From Crassaminicella indica (lineage in GTDB: Bacteria > Bacillota > Clostridia > Peptostreptococcales > Thermotaleaceae), in assembly GCF_019203185.1 (NCBI RefSeq), contig NZ_CP078093.1, forward strand, positions 2,391,058-2,455,057: DNA of 64,000 nt, in the 5' to 3' direction. This document shows positions 9,062 to 18,017 of this stretch, piece by piece. A model generated the notes under the pieces. The model was not told the origin of the DNA. It made no database searches and worked only from the letters and a program-made list of their open reading frames with translations. The stretch's first letter is position 1; every line of letters begins with the position of its first letter. The position numbers and the translations under genes were made by a program.

Positions 9062-9370
9062 ATGCAAGTTAAAAAGGGCGAATGGGTAAGAATTCATAAT
9101 ATTGTTTTAGATGCAAAAGAAAGAGCACCACAAGTGCCAGAAGATACTAAAAAAGTTCCATTAGAAGCATGGGTGAAAGGGTTTTTACAACATGATGCAC
9201 AAATTGGAGATGAAGTCGAAGTAAAAACTATGACAGGAAGGATTGAAAAAGGAAAGCTTATAGAAGTGAATTCAACTTATCATCATAACTATGGTAATTT
9301 TGTTCCTGAGCTTCTTCAAATAGGCATAAGCTTGCGAGATATCCTTTGGGGAGGTGAAGCTCATGAGTAG
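9062..9370 (+). CDS. ortA: 2-amino-4-oxopentanoate thiolase, alpha (small) subunit
   Basis: A 102-residue protein. With OrtB it splits 2-amino-4-oxopentanoate with CoA into alanine and acetyl-CoA. The sequence begins KKGEWVRIHNIVLDAKERAPQ and contains GRIEKGKLIEVNSTYHHNYG, as in known OrtA proteins. It overlaps ortB by 8 bp, so the two subunits are translationally coupled. The start ATG at 9062 has GGTAGG upstream. Confidence 0.93.
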   Translation: MQVKKGEWVRIHNIVLDAKERAPQVPEDTKKVPLEAWVKGFLQHDAQIGDEVEVKTMTGRIEKGKLIEVNSTYHHNYGNFVPELLQIGISLRDILWGGEAHE

Positions 9371-10787
9371 GGACATGAGTTATGAAGGTGTAATGGCTAG
9401 AAAAAATGAAATAATGAAAAAAGCCATAGGGATAGATTATAGTATTTTTGAGTCAGGGCATATTCGTTTTGACTATGAAGAAATGATGCGTGAAACAGGA
9501 TATACTCTTGATGAAATGCAAAAAATTCAAGGGGATACAGGAGTTGGGAATACTCCTTTATTAGAATTAAAAAATTTAACTAAGCTTGCAAGAATGGTAT
9601 CGCCAGCTGGAAAAGGTGCTAGAATTTTTGTGAAAGATGAAGCGGCTAATCCATCAGGAAGTTTTAAAGCTAGAAGAGCTGCAAATGCAGTATATCATGC
9701 GAAAAAATTAGGATATAAAGGTGTTATTGCAGCAACAAGTGGAAATTATGGAGCAGCTGTAGCAAGTCAAGCTGCAATTCATGGACTTAAATGTATTATT
9801 GTACAGGAATGCTATGATAGTAAGGGGTTAGGACAACCAGAAATCATAGAAAAGGCTAGAAAATGTGAAGCTTATGGAGCAGAGGTTGTTCAACTAACAG
9901 TAGGTCCTGAGTTATTTTATACTTTTTTAAAGTTATTAGAAGAAACTGGATATTTCAATGCTTCTCTTTATTCACCATTTGGTATAGCAGGTGTTGAAAC
10001 ACTAGGATATGAAATTGCTATGCAGTTTAGAGAAAGAGTTGGAAGAGATCCAGATGTGGTTGTATGTACAAATGCAGGTGGAGGAAATTTAACAGGTACG
10101 GCTCGTGGTTTATTAAAAGCAGGTGCTGATCATGTAAAAGTTGTAGGAGCTAGTGTAGACCTAACAGGATTACATATGGCTAGTGATGAGCAATTTAATA
10201 AAAAATCATTTACCACAGGACATACTGGATTTGGTATACCTTTTGCAACATGGCCAGATAGATCGGATGTACCAAGATCAGCAGCTAGACCTCTTCGATA
10301 TATGGATAGATATGTTATTGTTACACAAGGTCAAGTGTTTTATATGACAGAAACACTTGCACAAATCGAAGGCTTAGAAAGAGGTCCAGCGGGAAATACT
10401 TCATTAGCTGCTGCTTTTAGTATTGCTCAAGAATTGGACGAAGATAAAATAATTGTTGTACAAGAAACAGAATATACAGGAGCTGGAAAACATGTTCAAC
10501 CACAATTGTCATTTGCAAGAGATAATGGAATAGAACTAAAATTTGGCAATCCAGAAGAAGAAGTTCCTGGTAAAAATATTATTTTACCAGAGCATCCAAG
10601 ATTGATAAAAGCAAAGGATATAGATTTGAATAAATTAAAGAGATCTTATATTCATCATTGTATTGAGACATATAGTAAAAATGAAATCAGTTCAGCAGAT
10701 TTAGAATTTTTAGTACAAGATACAAAATCTAGTGTTGAATTTGTAAGGGAAGTTTTAAGTGAAAAGGGAGTTAAAGTGGTGGAATAA
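9363..10787 (+). CDS. ortB: 2-amino-4-oxopentanoate thiolase, beta (PLP) subunit
   Basis: The 474-residue catalytic subunit of the thiolase is a fold type II PLP protein related to threonine synthase. The PLP lysine is in NPSGSFKARRA near residue 101. The phosphate-binding loop follows as TSGNYGAA, and a glycine-rich segment is at CTNAGGGNLTGTARG. The start is set at ATG 9363 because GGAGGTG ends 7 nt before it; the in-frame GTG at 9354 overlaps that ribosome site. A long hairpin separates it from oraS. Confidence 0.95.
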   Translation: MSRDMSYEGVMARKNEIMKKAIGIDYSIFESGHIRFDYEEMMRETGYTLDEMQKIQGDTGVGNTPLLELKNLTKLARMVSPAGKGARIFVKDEAANPSGSFKARRAANAVYHAKKLGYKGVIAATSGNYGAAVASQAAIHGLKCIIVQECYDSKGLGQPEIIEKARKCEAYGAEVVQLTVGPELFYTFLKLLEETGYFNASLYSPFGIAGVETLGYEIAMQFRERVGRDPDVVVCTNAGGGNLTGTARGLLKAGADHVKVVGASVDLTGLHMASDEQFNKKSFTTGHTGFGIPFATWPDRSDVPRSAARPLRYMDRYVIVTQGQVFYMTETLAQIEGLERGPAGNTSLAAAFSIAQELDEDKIIVVQETEYTGAGKHVQPQLSFARDNGIELKFGNPEEEVPGKNIILPEHPRLIKAKDIDLNKLKRSYIHHCIETYSKNEISSADLEFLVQDTKSSVEFVREVLSEKGVKVVE

Positions 10788-10792
10788 ACAAA

Positions 10793-10849
10793 AGAGTAAG
10801 AGTAAGTGTAAAATGAGCGATTAATTTTACATTTTCTCTTACTTACTCT
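10793..10849 (+). terminator. Intra-operon hairpin between ortB and oraS
   Basis: AGAGTAAGAGTAAG and CTTACTTACTCT pair on the outside, TGTAAAAT/ATTTTACA on the inside, followed by ATTATTTTA. It could cut transcription partway, or set unequal mRNA levels of the thiolase and mutase parts. Confidence 0.65.
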
Positions 10850-10878
10850 ATTATTTTATATGAAATGGGGGAAAAGTT

Positions 10879-11256
10879 TTGAAAGCATATTTAAAAAGAG
10901 AAGATGATTTTCAACAAAGAAGAAAGCATTTAGCAAATCTCACTGATGAAGAATTAAAGGAAAGATTTTGGGAATTAGCAGAAAAAGCTGTAGAACCATT
11001 ATTAGAACTTGCAAGAAAGAATACAACACCATCAATAGAGCGTTCGGTACTTTTAAGAATGGGATTTTCAAGCTTAGAAGCAAAACCATTAGTAGAAGGT
11101 GCAATTGAGAGAGGATTAATGGGAAAAGGTGTAGGACATATTGTTTATAGAATTGCTAAAGAGAAAAATATTCCTCTTAGACAAGCAGGGCTTGAAATGA
11201 TTGAAGGAAAGCATTGGGACGATGCTATAGAAATCTTTAGAGGGGGGGTAGCATAA
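10879..11256 (+). CDS. oraS: D-ornithine 4,5-aminomutase, small subunit
   Basis: A 125-residue partner of the B12- and PLP-dependent mutase that turns D-ornithine into 2,4-diaminopentanoate. It begins MKAYLKREDDFQQRRKHLAN and has the short helical build of OraS. The start is the TTG at 10879 behind GGGGGAAAAG; no ATG fits better. Its stop overlaps the ATG of oraE (ATAATGA), so the subunits are coupled for equal synthesis. Confidence 0.94.
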   Translation: MKAYLKREDDFQQRRKHLANLTDEELKERFWELAEKAVEPLLELARKNTTPSIERSVLLRMGFSSLEAKPLVEGAIERGLMGKGVGHIVYRIAKEKNIPLRQAGLEMIEGKHWDDAIEIFRGGVA

Positions 11257-13484
11257 TGAAAAAATTAGATATTAATGAAAAATTAGATATCAGAGAAATT
11301 TTAAAGGATCTTGAAAGCTATAGACCAAAGAGAAGAGGATGGACTTGGAGAAAAAAATTAGATAAACTTCAAATTGGACCCCATACATATCATGATTGCT
11401 CACCATCTTTAAAGAATTCTATAGGTATCCCTGCCGCAGTACAATACTTTGATAATTTAGATCCTCAACCACAAGAGACAATTACTACTGAAATCGCTTC
11501 AGGTAGATTTGAAGATGATATTAGAAGAATGAGAATGGCTGCGTGGCATGGTGCTGACCATATGATGGTAATTAGAACTGCTGGACAATCTCACTTTGAT
11601 GGATTGATAGAAGGAACACCACAGGGAATAGGGGGTATTCCTGTTACTAGAAAACAAGTTAGAGCACAAAGAAAGGCTTTGGATCTAATAGAAGAAGAAG
11701 TAGGAAGACCAATAAACTATCATTCTTATGTTAGTGGTGTTGCAGGACCTGAAGTAGCGGTTATGTTTGCAGAAGAGGGGATAAATGGTGCTCATCAGGA
11801 CCCTCAGTATAATGTTCTTTATAGAAATATTAATATGGTTAGATCTTTTGTAGATGCGGCAGAGTCTAAAAAAATAATGACATGGGCAGATATGGCACAA
11901 ATTGATGGTGCGCATAATGCGAATGCAACAGCTAGAGATGCTTGGAAAGTTATGCCTGAATTGATGGTTCAACATGCTATAAATGCAATTTTTTCGCATA
12001 AAGTAGGGATGAAGAAAGAAAATATTTGTCTTTCAACTGTACCACCGTCAGCATCTCCTGTACCTTGTATGAAATATGATCTTCCATATGCTGTGGCATT
12101 AAGAGATTTCTTTTCTGATTATAAAATGAGAGCTCAACAAAATACTAAATATATCACATCTTCATCAAGGGAAGCTACCGTAACACATGTTTTAAATATG
12201 ATGATTTCTAAACTTACAAGTGCAGATATTCAATCAACAATTACTCCTGATGAGGGAAGAAATGTTCCGTGGCATTTTAATAATATAGAAGCTTGTGACA
12301 ATGCAAAACAAACTCTTGTAGGATTAGATGGCTTATTGGAAATGGTAGAGCTTAAAAAAGAGGGCTATTTACCTGAAAAGGTTAGAGAGTTGAAAGAAAG
12401 AGCGGTACTTTTCTTAGAAGAATTAATCGAAGTAGGTGGATATTTTGAAGCAGTAGAAAAAGGATTCTTTGTAGATTCTGGTATGTATCCAGAAAGAAAT
12501 GGTGATGGAATTGGAAGAAAAATGAATGGTGGTGTAGGTGTAGGAACTGTTTTTGAAAGAGATGAAGACTACTTAGCACCTGTAACTGCTCATTATGGTT
12601 ATAATAATATTGCCCAATATGATGAGACGGCAGTAGATGATCCATCAAAATTAATTGGTGGTTGTACCTTTGAAAAACCTGAAAAAATTATCTTTATTGA
12701 TGAATTAGATGAAAATGACAATGTATATATGCGTTTAGATGAAAGCGAAAAATATAGGAATTCTAATTTTATTAAGCCTGAGGTAGAATGGTTAGCAGAC
12801 GGAACTGTTCAAGTTGAATTATTCCTTCCAACAAGTAAGAGAGTTGCTGAATTTGCAGCGTTAGAATTTGCTAAAAAAATGAATCTTTCTGATCCAGAAG
12901 TAATTCATTTAGAAATAATGCATCCATCAGAAGGAACAAGAATACAATTAAAGGGAAAAATTGATTTTGATGTTGATATAAGTAAATTAGAAATACCAGA
13001 AGAACCAAAAGTTCTTAGTGATGAAGAATTATGGGCTGAAATAGAAAAAAATCCTCTAAAGGTTGTTGCTGCTACTGTAGGAGAAGATGAACATTCTGTT
13101 GGACTTCGTGAAATTATTGATATTAAACATGGTGGCATAGAAAAATGGGGTATAGAAGTTGAATATCTTGGAACTTCTTGTCCTGTAGAAAAACTTGTAG
13201 ATGCTGCAATAGAAACTAATGCAGATGCAATTTTAGCTTCTACAATTATTAGTCATGATGATATTCACTATAAAAACATGAAGAGAATTCATGAATTATG
13301 TGTAGAAAAAGGTATAAGAGATAAAGTTATGATTGCTTGTGGAGGAACACAAGTTACACCTGAAATCGCAGTGAAACAAGGTGTAGATGCTGGATTTGGT
13401 AGAGGTTCTAAAGGCATTCATGTGGCTACATTCTTTGTAAATAAAAGAAGAGAAATGAGAAGGGAAATGAATAATGAAAATTGA
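11256..13484 (+). CDS. oraE: D-ornithine 4,5-aminomutase, large subunit (B12/PLP)
   Basis: The 742-residue catalytic subunit is a TIM barrel followed by a C-terminal Rossmann cobalamin domain. The B12-binding motif DxHxxG is seen as DEHSVG near residue 610. The downstream GTSCPVEKLVDAA and ACGGTQVTPEIA are also typical of the cobalamin domain. The enzyme needs adenosylcobalamin and PLP, and mutases of this kind inactivate during turnover, which fits the reactivase-like gene that overlaps its 3' end by 11 bp. Confidence 0.96.
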   Translation: MKKLDINEKLDIREILKDLESYRPKRRGWTWRKKLDKLQIGPHTYHDCSPSLKNSIGIPAAVQYFDNLDPQPQETITTEIASGRFEDDIRRMRMAAWHGADHMMVIRTAGQSHFDGLIEGTPQGIGGIPVTRKQVRAQRKALDLIEEEVGRPINYHSYVSGVAGPEVAVMFAEEGINGAHQDPQYNVLYRNINMVRSFVDAAESKKIMTWADMAQIDGAHNANATARDAWKVMPELMVQHAINAIFSHKVGMKKENICLSTVPPSASPVPCMKYDLPYAVALRDFFSDYKMRAQQNTKYITSSSREATVTHVLNMMISKLTSADIQSTITPDEGRNVPWHFNNIEACDNAKQTLVGLDGLLEMVELKKEGYLPEKVRELKERAVLFLEELIEVGGYFEAVEKGFFVDSGMYPERNGDGIGRKMNGGVGVGTVFERDEDYLAPVTAHYGYNNIAQYDETAVDDPSKLIGGCTFEKPEKIIFIDELDENDNVYMRLDESEKYRNSNFIKPEVEWLADGTVQVELFLPTSKRVAEFAALEFAKKMNLSDPEVIHLEIMHPSEGTRIQLKGKIDFDVDISKLEIPEEPKVLSDEELWAEIEKNPLKVVAATVGEDEHSVGLREIIDIKHGGIEKWGIEVEYLGTSCPVEKLVDAAIETNADAILASTIISHDDIHYKNMKRIHELCVEKGIRDKVMIACGGTQVTPEIAVKQGVDAGFGRGSKGIHVATFFVNKRREMRREMNNEN

Positions 13485-14841
13485 TATTTTAGTTGCAGAG
13501 ATTGGAAGTACTACTACAGTAATCAATGCTTTTTCAAATATACACACTGACTGCCCTAAATTTTTAGGGCAAGGTCAGGCTCCAACAACTGTATTAGATG
13601 GAGATGTAACTATTGGGCTGCATGGAGCTATAGAAGATCTTAAAAAAAATTTAAGCATTAATGATTTGATTTATGATGAAATGATCGCAACCAGTAGTGC
13701 AGCAGGTGGCCTTAAGATGACAGTTCATGGATTGGTCTATGATATGACTGTTCGTGCTGCTAAAGAAGCCGCGCTAGGTGCTGGCGGTATTATTCATAGT
13801 GTTACGGGTGGAAAATTAAGAAAGAGTGATTTGAAAAAAATTAAGGAAATAAAGCCTAATCTGATATTGATTGCAGGTGGTGTAGATTATGGGGAAAGAG
13901 ACACTGCCCTTTATAATGCAGAACTAATTAGAGAAATGGACATCAATACACCTATTGTATATGCTGGAAATATTGAAAATAGAGATGAGATTATTGAAAT
14001 ATTTAAGGATACACCAAGCAAATTGTATGTTACAGAAAATGTTTATCCAAAAATCGATCAATTAAATGTAGAACCTACGAGAAAGGTTATTCAAGAGGTA
14101 TTTGAAGAACATATTATACATGCTCCTGGAATGAGCCGAGTAAGAGAAATGGTCAATGGGCCTATTATACCAACACCAGGTGCTGTTATGTTAGCTGCTA
14201 AATTGTTAAAGGAAGAAATTGGAGATTTGGTGGTTATTGATGTGGGTGGAGCTACAACGGATGTACATTCAGTTACTGAAGGAAGTGAAGCTGTTAATAG
14301 AATATTGATTAGTCCAGAGCCTGTAGCTAAAAGAACTGTAGAAGGTGATTTAGGTGTGTATGTTAATATGAAAAATATTGTTCAGCGGTTAGGGCTTGAA
14401 GGATTAAGTAAAAGAATGAAAATATCAGAAGAAGAAGTTCAACGATTAATAGATCATCATAAACCTATTCCTACAGAAGAAATAGAGAAGCGATTTGTTG
14501 AAGAATTAACAAAGGAAGCTGTTTTAACAGCTATTAGAAGACATGCAGGACATTTTAGACATTTATATGGACCAGGTGGAAAGAAAACTATTGCAGAGGG
14601 CAAAGATTTAACCATGACGCAATACATAATAGGAACTGGAGGAGCTTTAACAAGGCTTCCTAATCGTATAGAGATTATGAAGGAGATAGCCCTTAACAAT
14701 AAAGGAGATGAATTATTTCCTAAAAAAGGAGCTGAAATATTAGTAGATAATGATTATATTATGGCGTCTCTTGGGGTTTTATCGAAGAGGTATCCAGAAG
14801 CTGCCTTATTATTAATGAAAAAAAGTTTACAAATAGACTAG
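13474..14841 (+). CDS. GlmL/MutL-like protein, probable aminomutase reactivase
   Basis: A 455-residue member of the ASKHA ATPase family found beside B12-dependent mutases (MutL/GlmL). The N-terminal phosphate loop is AEIGSTTTVINAF and a second nucleotide-binding stretch is VVIDVGGATTDVHS near residue 250. GTGGALTRLP lies near the C-terminus. It overlaps oraE by 11 bp, so its target is very likely the ornithine aminomutase, which it would free of damaged cobalamin using ATP. The exact biochemical role of MutL-type proteins is family inference. Confidence 0.88.
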   Translation: MKIDILVAEIGSTTTVINAFSNIHTDCPKFLGQGQAPTTVLDGDVTIGLHGAIEDLKKNLSINDLIYDEMIATSSAAGGLKMTVHGLVYDMTVRAAKEAALGAGGIIHSVTGGKLRKSDLKKIKEIKPNLILIAGGVDYGERDTALYNAELIREMDINTPIVYAGNIENRDEIIEIFKDTPSKLYVTENVYPKIDQLNVEPTRKVIQEVFEEHIIHAPGMSRVREMVNGPIIPTPGAVMLAAKLLKEEIGDLVVIDVGGATTDVHSVTEGSEAVNRILISPEPVAKRTVEGDLGVYVNMKNIVQRLGLEGLSKRMKISEEEVQRLIDHHKPIPTEEIEKRFVEELTKEAVLTAIRRHAGHFRHLYGPGGKKTIAEGKDLTMTQYIIGTGGALTRLPNRIEIMKEIALNNKGDELFPKKGAEILVDNDYIMASLGVLSKRYPEAALLLMKKSLQID

Positions 14842-14843
14842 TG

Positions 14844-14863
14844 AGCCGGGATAAATCCCGGCT
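14844..14863 (+). other. GC-rich hairpin without U-tract between glmL-like gene and orr
   Basis: AGCCGGGA pairs with TCCCGGCT around a 4-nt loop, followed by GTCAGTTTA, so it is not a standard terminator. In such AT-rich DNA it stands out; an RNA-processing or mRNA-stabilising role is possible. Confidence 0.5.
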
Positions 14864-14887
14864 GTCAGTTTAAGGGGAGGGAAAAGT

Positions 14888-15952
14888 ATGAATATCTGTC
14901 CAAGAATAGAAGTGAACTTAAATAAGATAAGACACAATACTAAAGTATTAAAAGAACTGTGTGAAAAATCAAATATCATGTTAGCAGGTGTAACAAAGGT
15001 TTTCTGTGCTATTCCAGAAGTTGCAAAGGAAATCGTAAAGGGCGGAGTAGATATGCTTGCTGATTCAAGAATAGAAAATTTAAAAAAGCTAAAAGATATA
15101 AATATTCCAAAGCTTCTCTTAAGGTTGCCTATGAATAGCAGAGTAGAAGATGTAGTAAGATATGCAGATATTAGTCTAAATTCGGAATTAAAAACTATTG
15201 AATCACTTTCAAATGAAGCTATTAAACAGAATAAGGTACATAACATTGTATTGATGGTAGATTTAGGTGATTTAAGAGAGGGTGTATGGAGAAGTGATGT
15301 AGTTGATACAGTAAAAGAAATATTGAAATTTAAAGGAGTAAAATTAATAGGAATAGGAACAAACTTAACTTGTTATGGAGGAGTAATTCCTTCTAAAGAA
15401 AATTTAGGATGGCTTTCAGAATTAGCAAATACTATAGAGAAGGAATTTGGTATTACTTTAGAAATTATATCAGGGGGAAATTCAAGCAGTTTGCATTTAC
15501 TTGAAAAAGGAGAAATGCCAGAAAAAATTAATCATTTAAGGCCCGGAGAAGCGATTTTATTAGGAAGAGAAACAGCTTATGGTAAAGTGATCAAAGATAC
15601 TTATCAAGATGCATTTACTTTTGTTGCAGAGATTATTGAGTTGAAGGAAAAGCCATCTATACCTATTGGTGAAATTGGAATGGATGCATTTGGAAACAAG
15701 CCAACTTTTGCAGATAAAGGAATTCGAAAAAGAGCTATTCTTGCTGTAGGAAGGCAGGATGTATCTGTTGAAAATTTAATACCTATAGATAAAAACATAG
15801 AAATACTTGGAGCAAGTAGTGACCATTTAATTCTTGATGTAACAGATGTTCAAAAAGATTTAAAGGTTGGAGATGAAATACGATTTAATGTTGAATATGG
15901 TGCGCTTCTTCAGTTGAGTACATCAGAATATATCCATAAAAGCATTCAATAA
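14888..15952 (+). CDS. orr: Ornithine racemase
   Basis: A PLP-dependent alanine-racemase-fold enzyme of 354 residues that converts L-ornithine to the D-ornithine used by OraSE. The N-terminus PRIEVNLNKIRHN leads to the PLP lysine in LAGVTKVF near residue 38. GGNSSSLHLL and the end of the barrel follow. It lacks the extra C-terminal domain of larger alanine racemases, as expected for Orr. AAGGGGAGGG is a strong ribosome site. It is the last gene of the operon and supplies the first reaction of the pathway. Confidence 0.92.
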   Translation: MNICPRIEVNLNKIRHNTKVLKELCEKSNIMLAGVTKVFCAIPEVAKEIVKGGVDMLADSRIENLKKLKDINIPKLLLRLPMNSRVEDVVRYADISLNSELKTIESLSNEAIKQNKVHNIVLMVDLGDLREGVWRSDVVDTVKEILKFKGVKLIGIGTNLTCYGGVIPSKENLGWLSELANTIEKEFGITLEIISGGNSSSLHLLEKGEMPEKINHLRPGEAILLGRETAYGKVIKDTYQDAFTFVAEIIELKEKPSIPIGEIGMDAFGNKPTFADKGIRKRAILAVGRQDVSVENLIPIDKNIEILGASSDHLILDVTDVQKDLKVGDEIRFNVEYGALLQLSTSEYIHKSIQ

Positions 15953-15977
15953 CCCACACAATGTGGGTTTATTTTTT
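15951..15977 (+). terminator. Terminator of the ornithine operon
   Basis: ACCCACA/TGTGGGT hairpin starting in the orr stop codon, followed by TTATTTTTTTG. Confidence 0.88.
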
Positions 15978-16047
15978 TGTGAATTTATAGTCAATACAGT
16001 AAACTTCAGAATATAATGTATCAAAAACTACTTTGGAGTTGAAAAAA

Positions 16048-16329
16048 ATGGTTTATAGTTATGAAAAATATTTGATTGTTTTTTCATCTAACTATCATGG
16101 ATATTATATCGAACAAATGTTTAATAGAAATGGAATAAAAAATACTTTAAGGAAAGCTCCTAGAGCTATTGCAAAATCATGTTATTCTGCTATTTATATA
16201 CAGGAGCAGGATTTGGATAAAGCTTTAAAATTACTTGAAAAATCTAAAATATCTCCACATGGTATATATGAAATTATTAGAATAGGGAGTTTTTTAGATT
16301 ATAAAAAATTACAAGGAGGAAAAGAATGA
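16048..16329 (+). CDS. DUF3343 protein (putative Se/S carrier-like)
   Basis: A 93-residue soluble protein with the DUF3343 pattern: YLIVFSSNYHGYYIEQMF at the start and a cysteine in AKSCYSAIYI near residue 48. Family members occur in anaerobes and are annotated as possible selenium or sulfur carriers, which is unproven. The ATG at 16048 is used because TGGAG lies 9 nt upstream; TTG codons at 16033 and 16039 are in frame but fit the ribosome site less well. Its stop overlaps the start of the glycosyltransferase gene by 4 bp, an unusual partner for the family. Confidence 0.72.
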   Translation: MVYSYEKYLIVFSSNYHGYYIEQMFNRNGIKNTLRKAPRAIAKSCYSAIYIQEQDLDKALKLLEKSKISPHGIYEIIRIGSFLDYKKLQGGKE

Positions 16330-17528
16330 GTCAATCTTTCAACACTTTATTTGAAAATAAACAATATAAAGATGCATTAGATTTGTATAACAGTTCTTTT
16401 AGCTTGAAAGCTAATTTATATAAAGTTATTACAGTGAAGGATTTTTGCATTGATAACAACTATAATTATTTAGTTGTAGAAAAAGAGAAGCCTAGAGAGA
16501 TATTGATTCCCTATTATTATGGAAGTAAAGAACCAGAAAAGATAAAAAAGGTTATATCGCCAGAAATATATGTTGCTGAATTAGAGAATGCAAACATTAT
16601 TGGTGGAAATAGTGCTATTATAGTGAACGATTATTGTTTATACGATATGGCTAAAAGAGATAATCAAGCTAGATATGATCTAAGATGTGAGTCAATTAAA
16701 AATATCGATAAGAATTATGCAGTAATAGGATCTATGAATTCAAATGAAGTATTTAAAGAAGCTATTTCTCTAGTTGGAGTTGCACCGTATAATTATTATC
16801 ACTTTACTGTAGAATTACTTTCTAGGCTTCAATACGTTGATCAATTTGAAGAATATCGTTATATGCCTTTGCTTATAGATGAAATGGGATTTAATATTCC
16901 ACAGCATCGTGAATTGCTTCATATAATAAATAAATTCAATCATCCTATAATACCTATTAAAAAAAATTATAGGTATAAAATTAAAAAGTTAATTTATCCT
17001 TCTTATAATACATGGATGCCTATTAATAAAAAAGCATGGATAAAGTCAAAGCCTGAAGACTATTTAATAGCAGATTCAGCTGTTGAATATATAAGAAATA
17101 ATGTTTTAAATAATATTAAGTCAAAAGGGCATAAAAAGATCTTTATTTCAAGAAAAAATTGTAAAAATGTAAGATTAATTAATCATGAAGAAGTAGTTGA
17201 ACTTTTTAAAAAGTATGGCTTTGAAATAATATATCCAGAAAATGCTAAATTTCAACAACAGGTTAAGTTGTTCTCAGAAGCTGAATATATAGCAGGTGTA
17301 ACAGGATCAGGTTTTACAAATATATTGTATTGTTCTAGTAATGCTAAAGTGCTGTGTATCATTCCTAAAGAGCATGGTTCTTGTTTATATTCAACAATTA
17401 GCAAAATATTAGGTTTGAAATGTATTTTTTTAGATGCGAAAGTGATTACTAAGAGGAAAAGAGCTTTTGCTGATCGGAGTAAACTAGATATTAATTATTG
17501 CCGTGATTGTTTAAACAATCTGCTATAA
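16326..17528 (+). CDS. GT61-family (DUF563) glycosyltransferase
   Basis: A 400-residue protein. Its C-terminal 250 residues fit the GT61/DUF563 family: NYYHFTVELLSRLQY near residue 157, KKIFISRKNCKNVRLINHEE near 270, and GVTGSGFTNILYC near 325, the conserved ending with the Gly-Ser-Gly loop. No membrane segment is seen. It should transfer a sugar in the cytoplasm, to an acceptor that cannot be told from the sequence. It is co-transcribed with the DUF3343 gene and probably with the MaoC and CitE genes. Confidence 0.78.
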   Translation: MSQSFNTLFENKQYKDALDLYNSSFSLKANLYKVITVKDFCIDNNYNYLVVEKEKPREILIPYYYGSKEPEKIKKVISPEIYVAELENANIIGGNSAIIVNDYCLYDMAKRDNQARYDLRCESIKNIDKNYAVIGSMNSNEVFKEAISLVGVAPYNYYHFTVELLSRLQYVDQFEEYRYMPLLIDEMGFNIPQHRELLHIINKFNHPIIPIKKNYRYKIKKLIYPSYNTWMPINKKAWIKSKPEDYLIADSAVEYIRNNVLNNIKSKGHKKIFISRKNCKNVRLINHEEVVELFKKYGFEIIYPENAKFQQQVKLFSEAEYIAGVTGSGFTNILYCSSNAKVLCIIPKEHGSCLYSTISKILGLKCIFLDAKVITKRKRAFADRSKLDINYCRDCLNNLL

Positions 17529-17555
17529 TAATGCAAAATATTAGAGGTGAGAAAG

Positions 17556-18017
17556 GTGTCTCAATTTGGTAGATATTATGAAGAATTTACTGTAGGAGAA
17601 GTAATCAAGCATGATAAAACAAAGACGATTTTAGAAAGTGATAATAATCTTTTTTCATTACTAACGATGAATCATCATCCAGTACATTTAGATAAAGAGT
17701 ATTGTAAAGGACAGAGGTATAAACAAATTTTAGTTGTAGGTACACTAGTTTTTAGCTTAGTAGTGGGGTTGACAGTTTCAGATATTAGTGGAAAAGCTAT
17801 AGCGAATTTAGATTATGAAAAAGTAACGCATAATAAACCTGTGTTTATAGGAGATACATTGCATGCTGAAACAAAAATATTAGATAAAAGAGAGTCAAAT
17901 AGTAAGAATGATTGTGGCATTATCTATGTAGAAACAAAAGCCTACAATCAAAAAGGAGAAGAGGTATTAACCTTTAGGAGACATGTGTTAATACCTAAAA
18001 GGGGATTATTAAAATGA
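17556..18017 (+). CDS. MaoC-like hydratase/dehydratase (hot-dog fold)
   Basis: A 153-residue single hot-dog domain. MaoC-type enzymes add or remove water from enoyl-CoA or hydroxyacyl-CoA. Family features are FGRYYEEFTVGEVIKHD at the N-terminus, NHHPVHLDKEYCKGQ near residue 45 (with the catalytic His region) and LVVGLTVSDISG. The GTG at 17556 is preferred (AGAGGTGA just upstream); the in-frame GTG at 17547 lies inside that site. Its stop overlaps the CitE-like gene by 4 bp. Such MaoC/CitE pairs act on branched C5 acyl-CoAs in other bacteria (mesaconyl/itaconyl hydratase with citramalyl-CoA lyase). Confidence 0.82.
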   Translation: MSQFGRYYEEFTVGEVIKHDKTKTILESDNNLFSLLTMNHHPVHLDKEYCKGQRYKQILVVGTLVFSLVVGLTVSDISGKAIANLDYEKVTHNKPVFIGDTLHAETKILDKRESNSKNDCGIIYVETKAYNQKGEEVLTFRRHVLIPKRGLLK

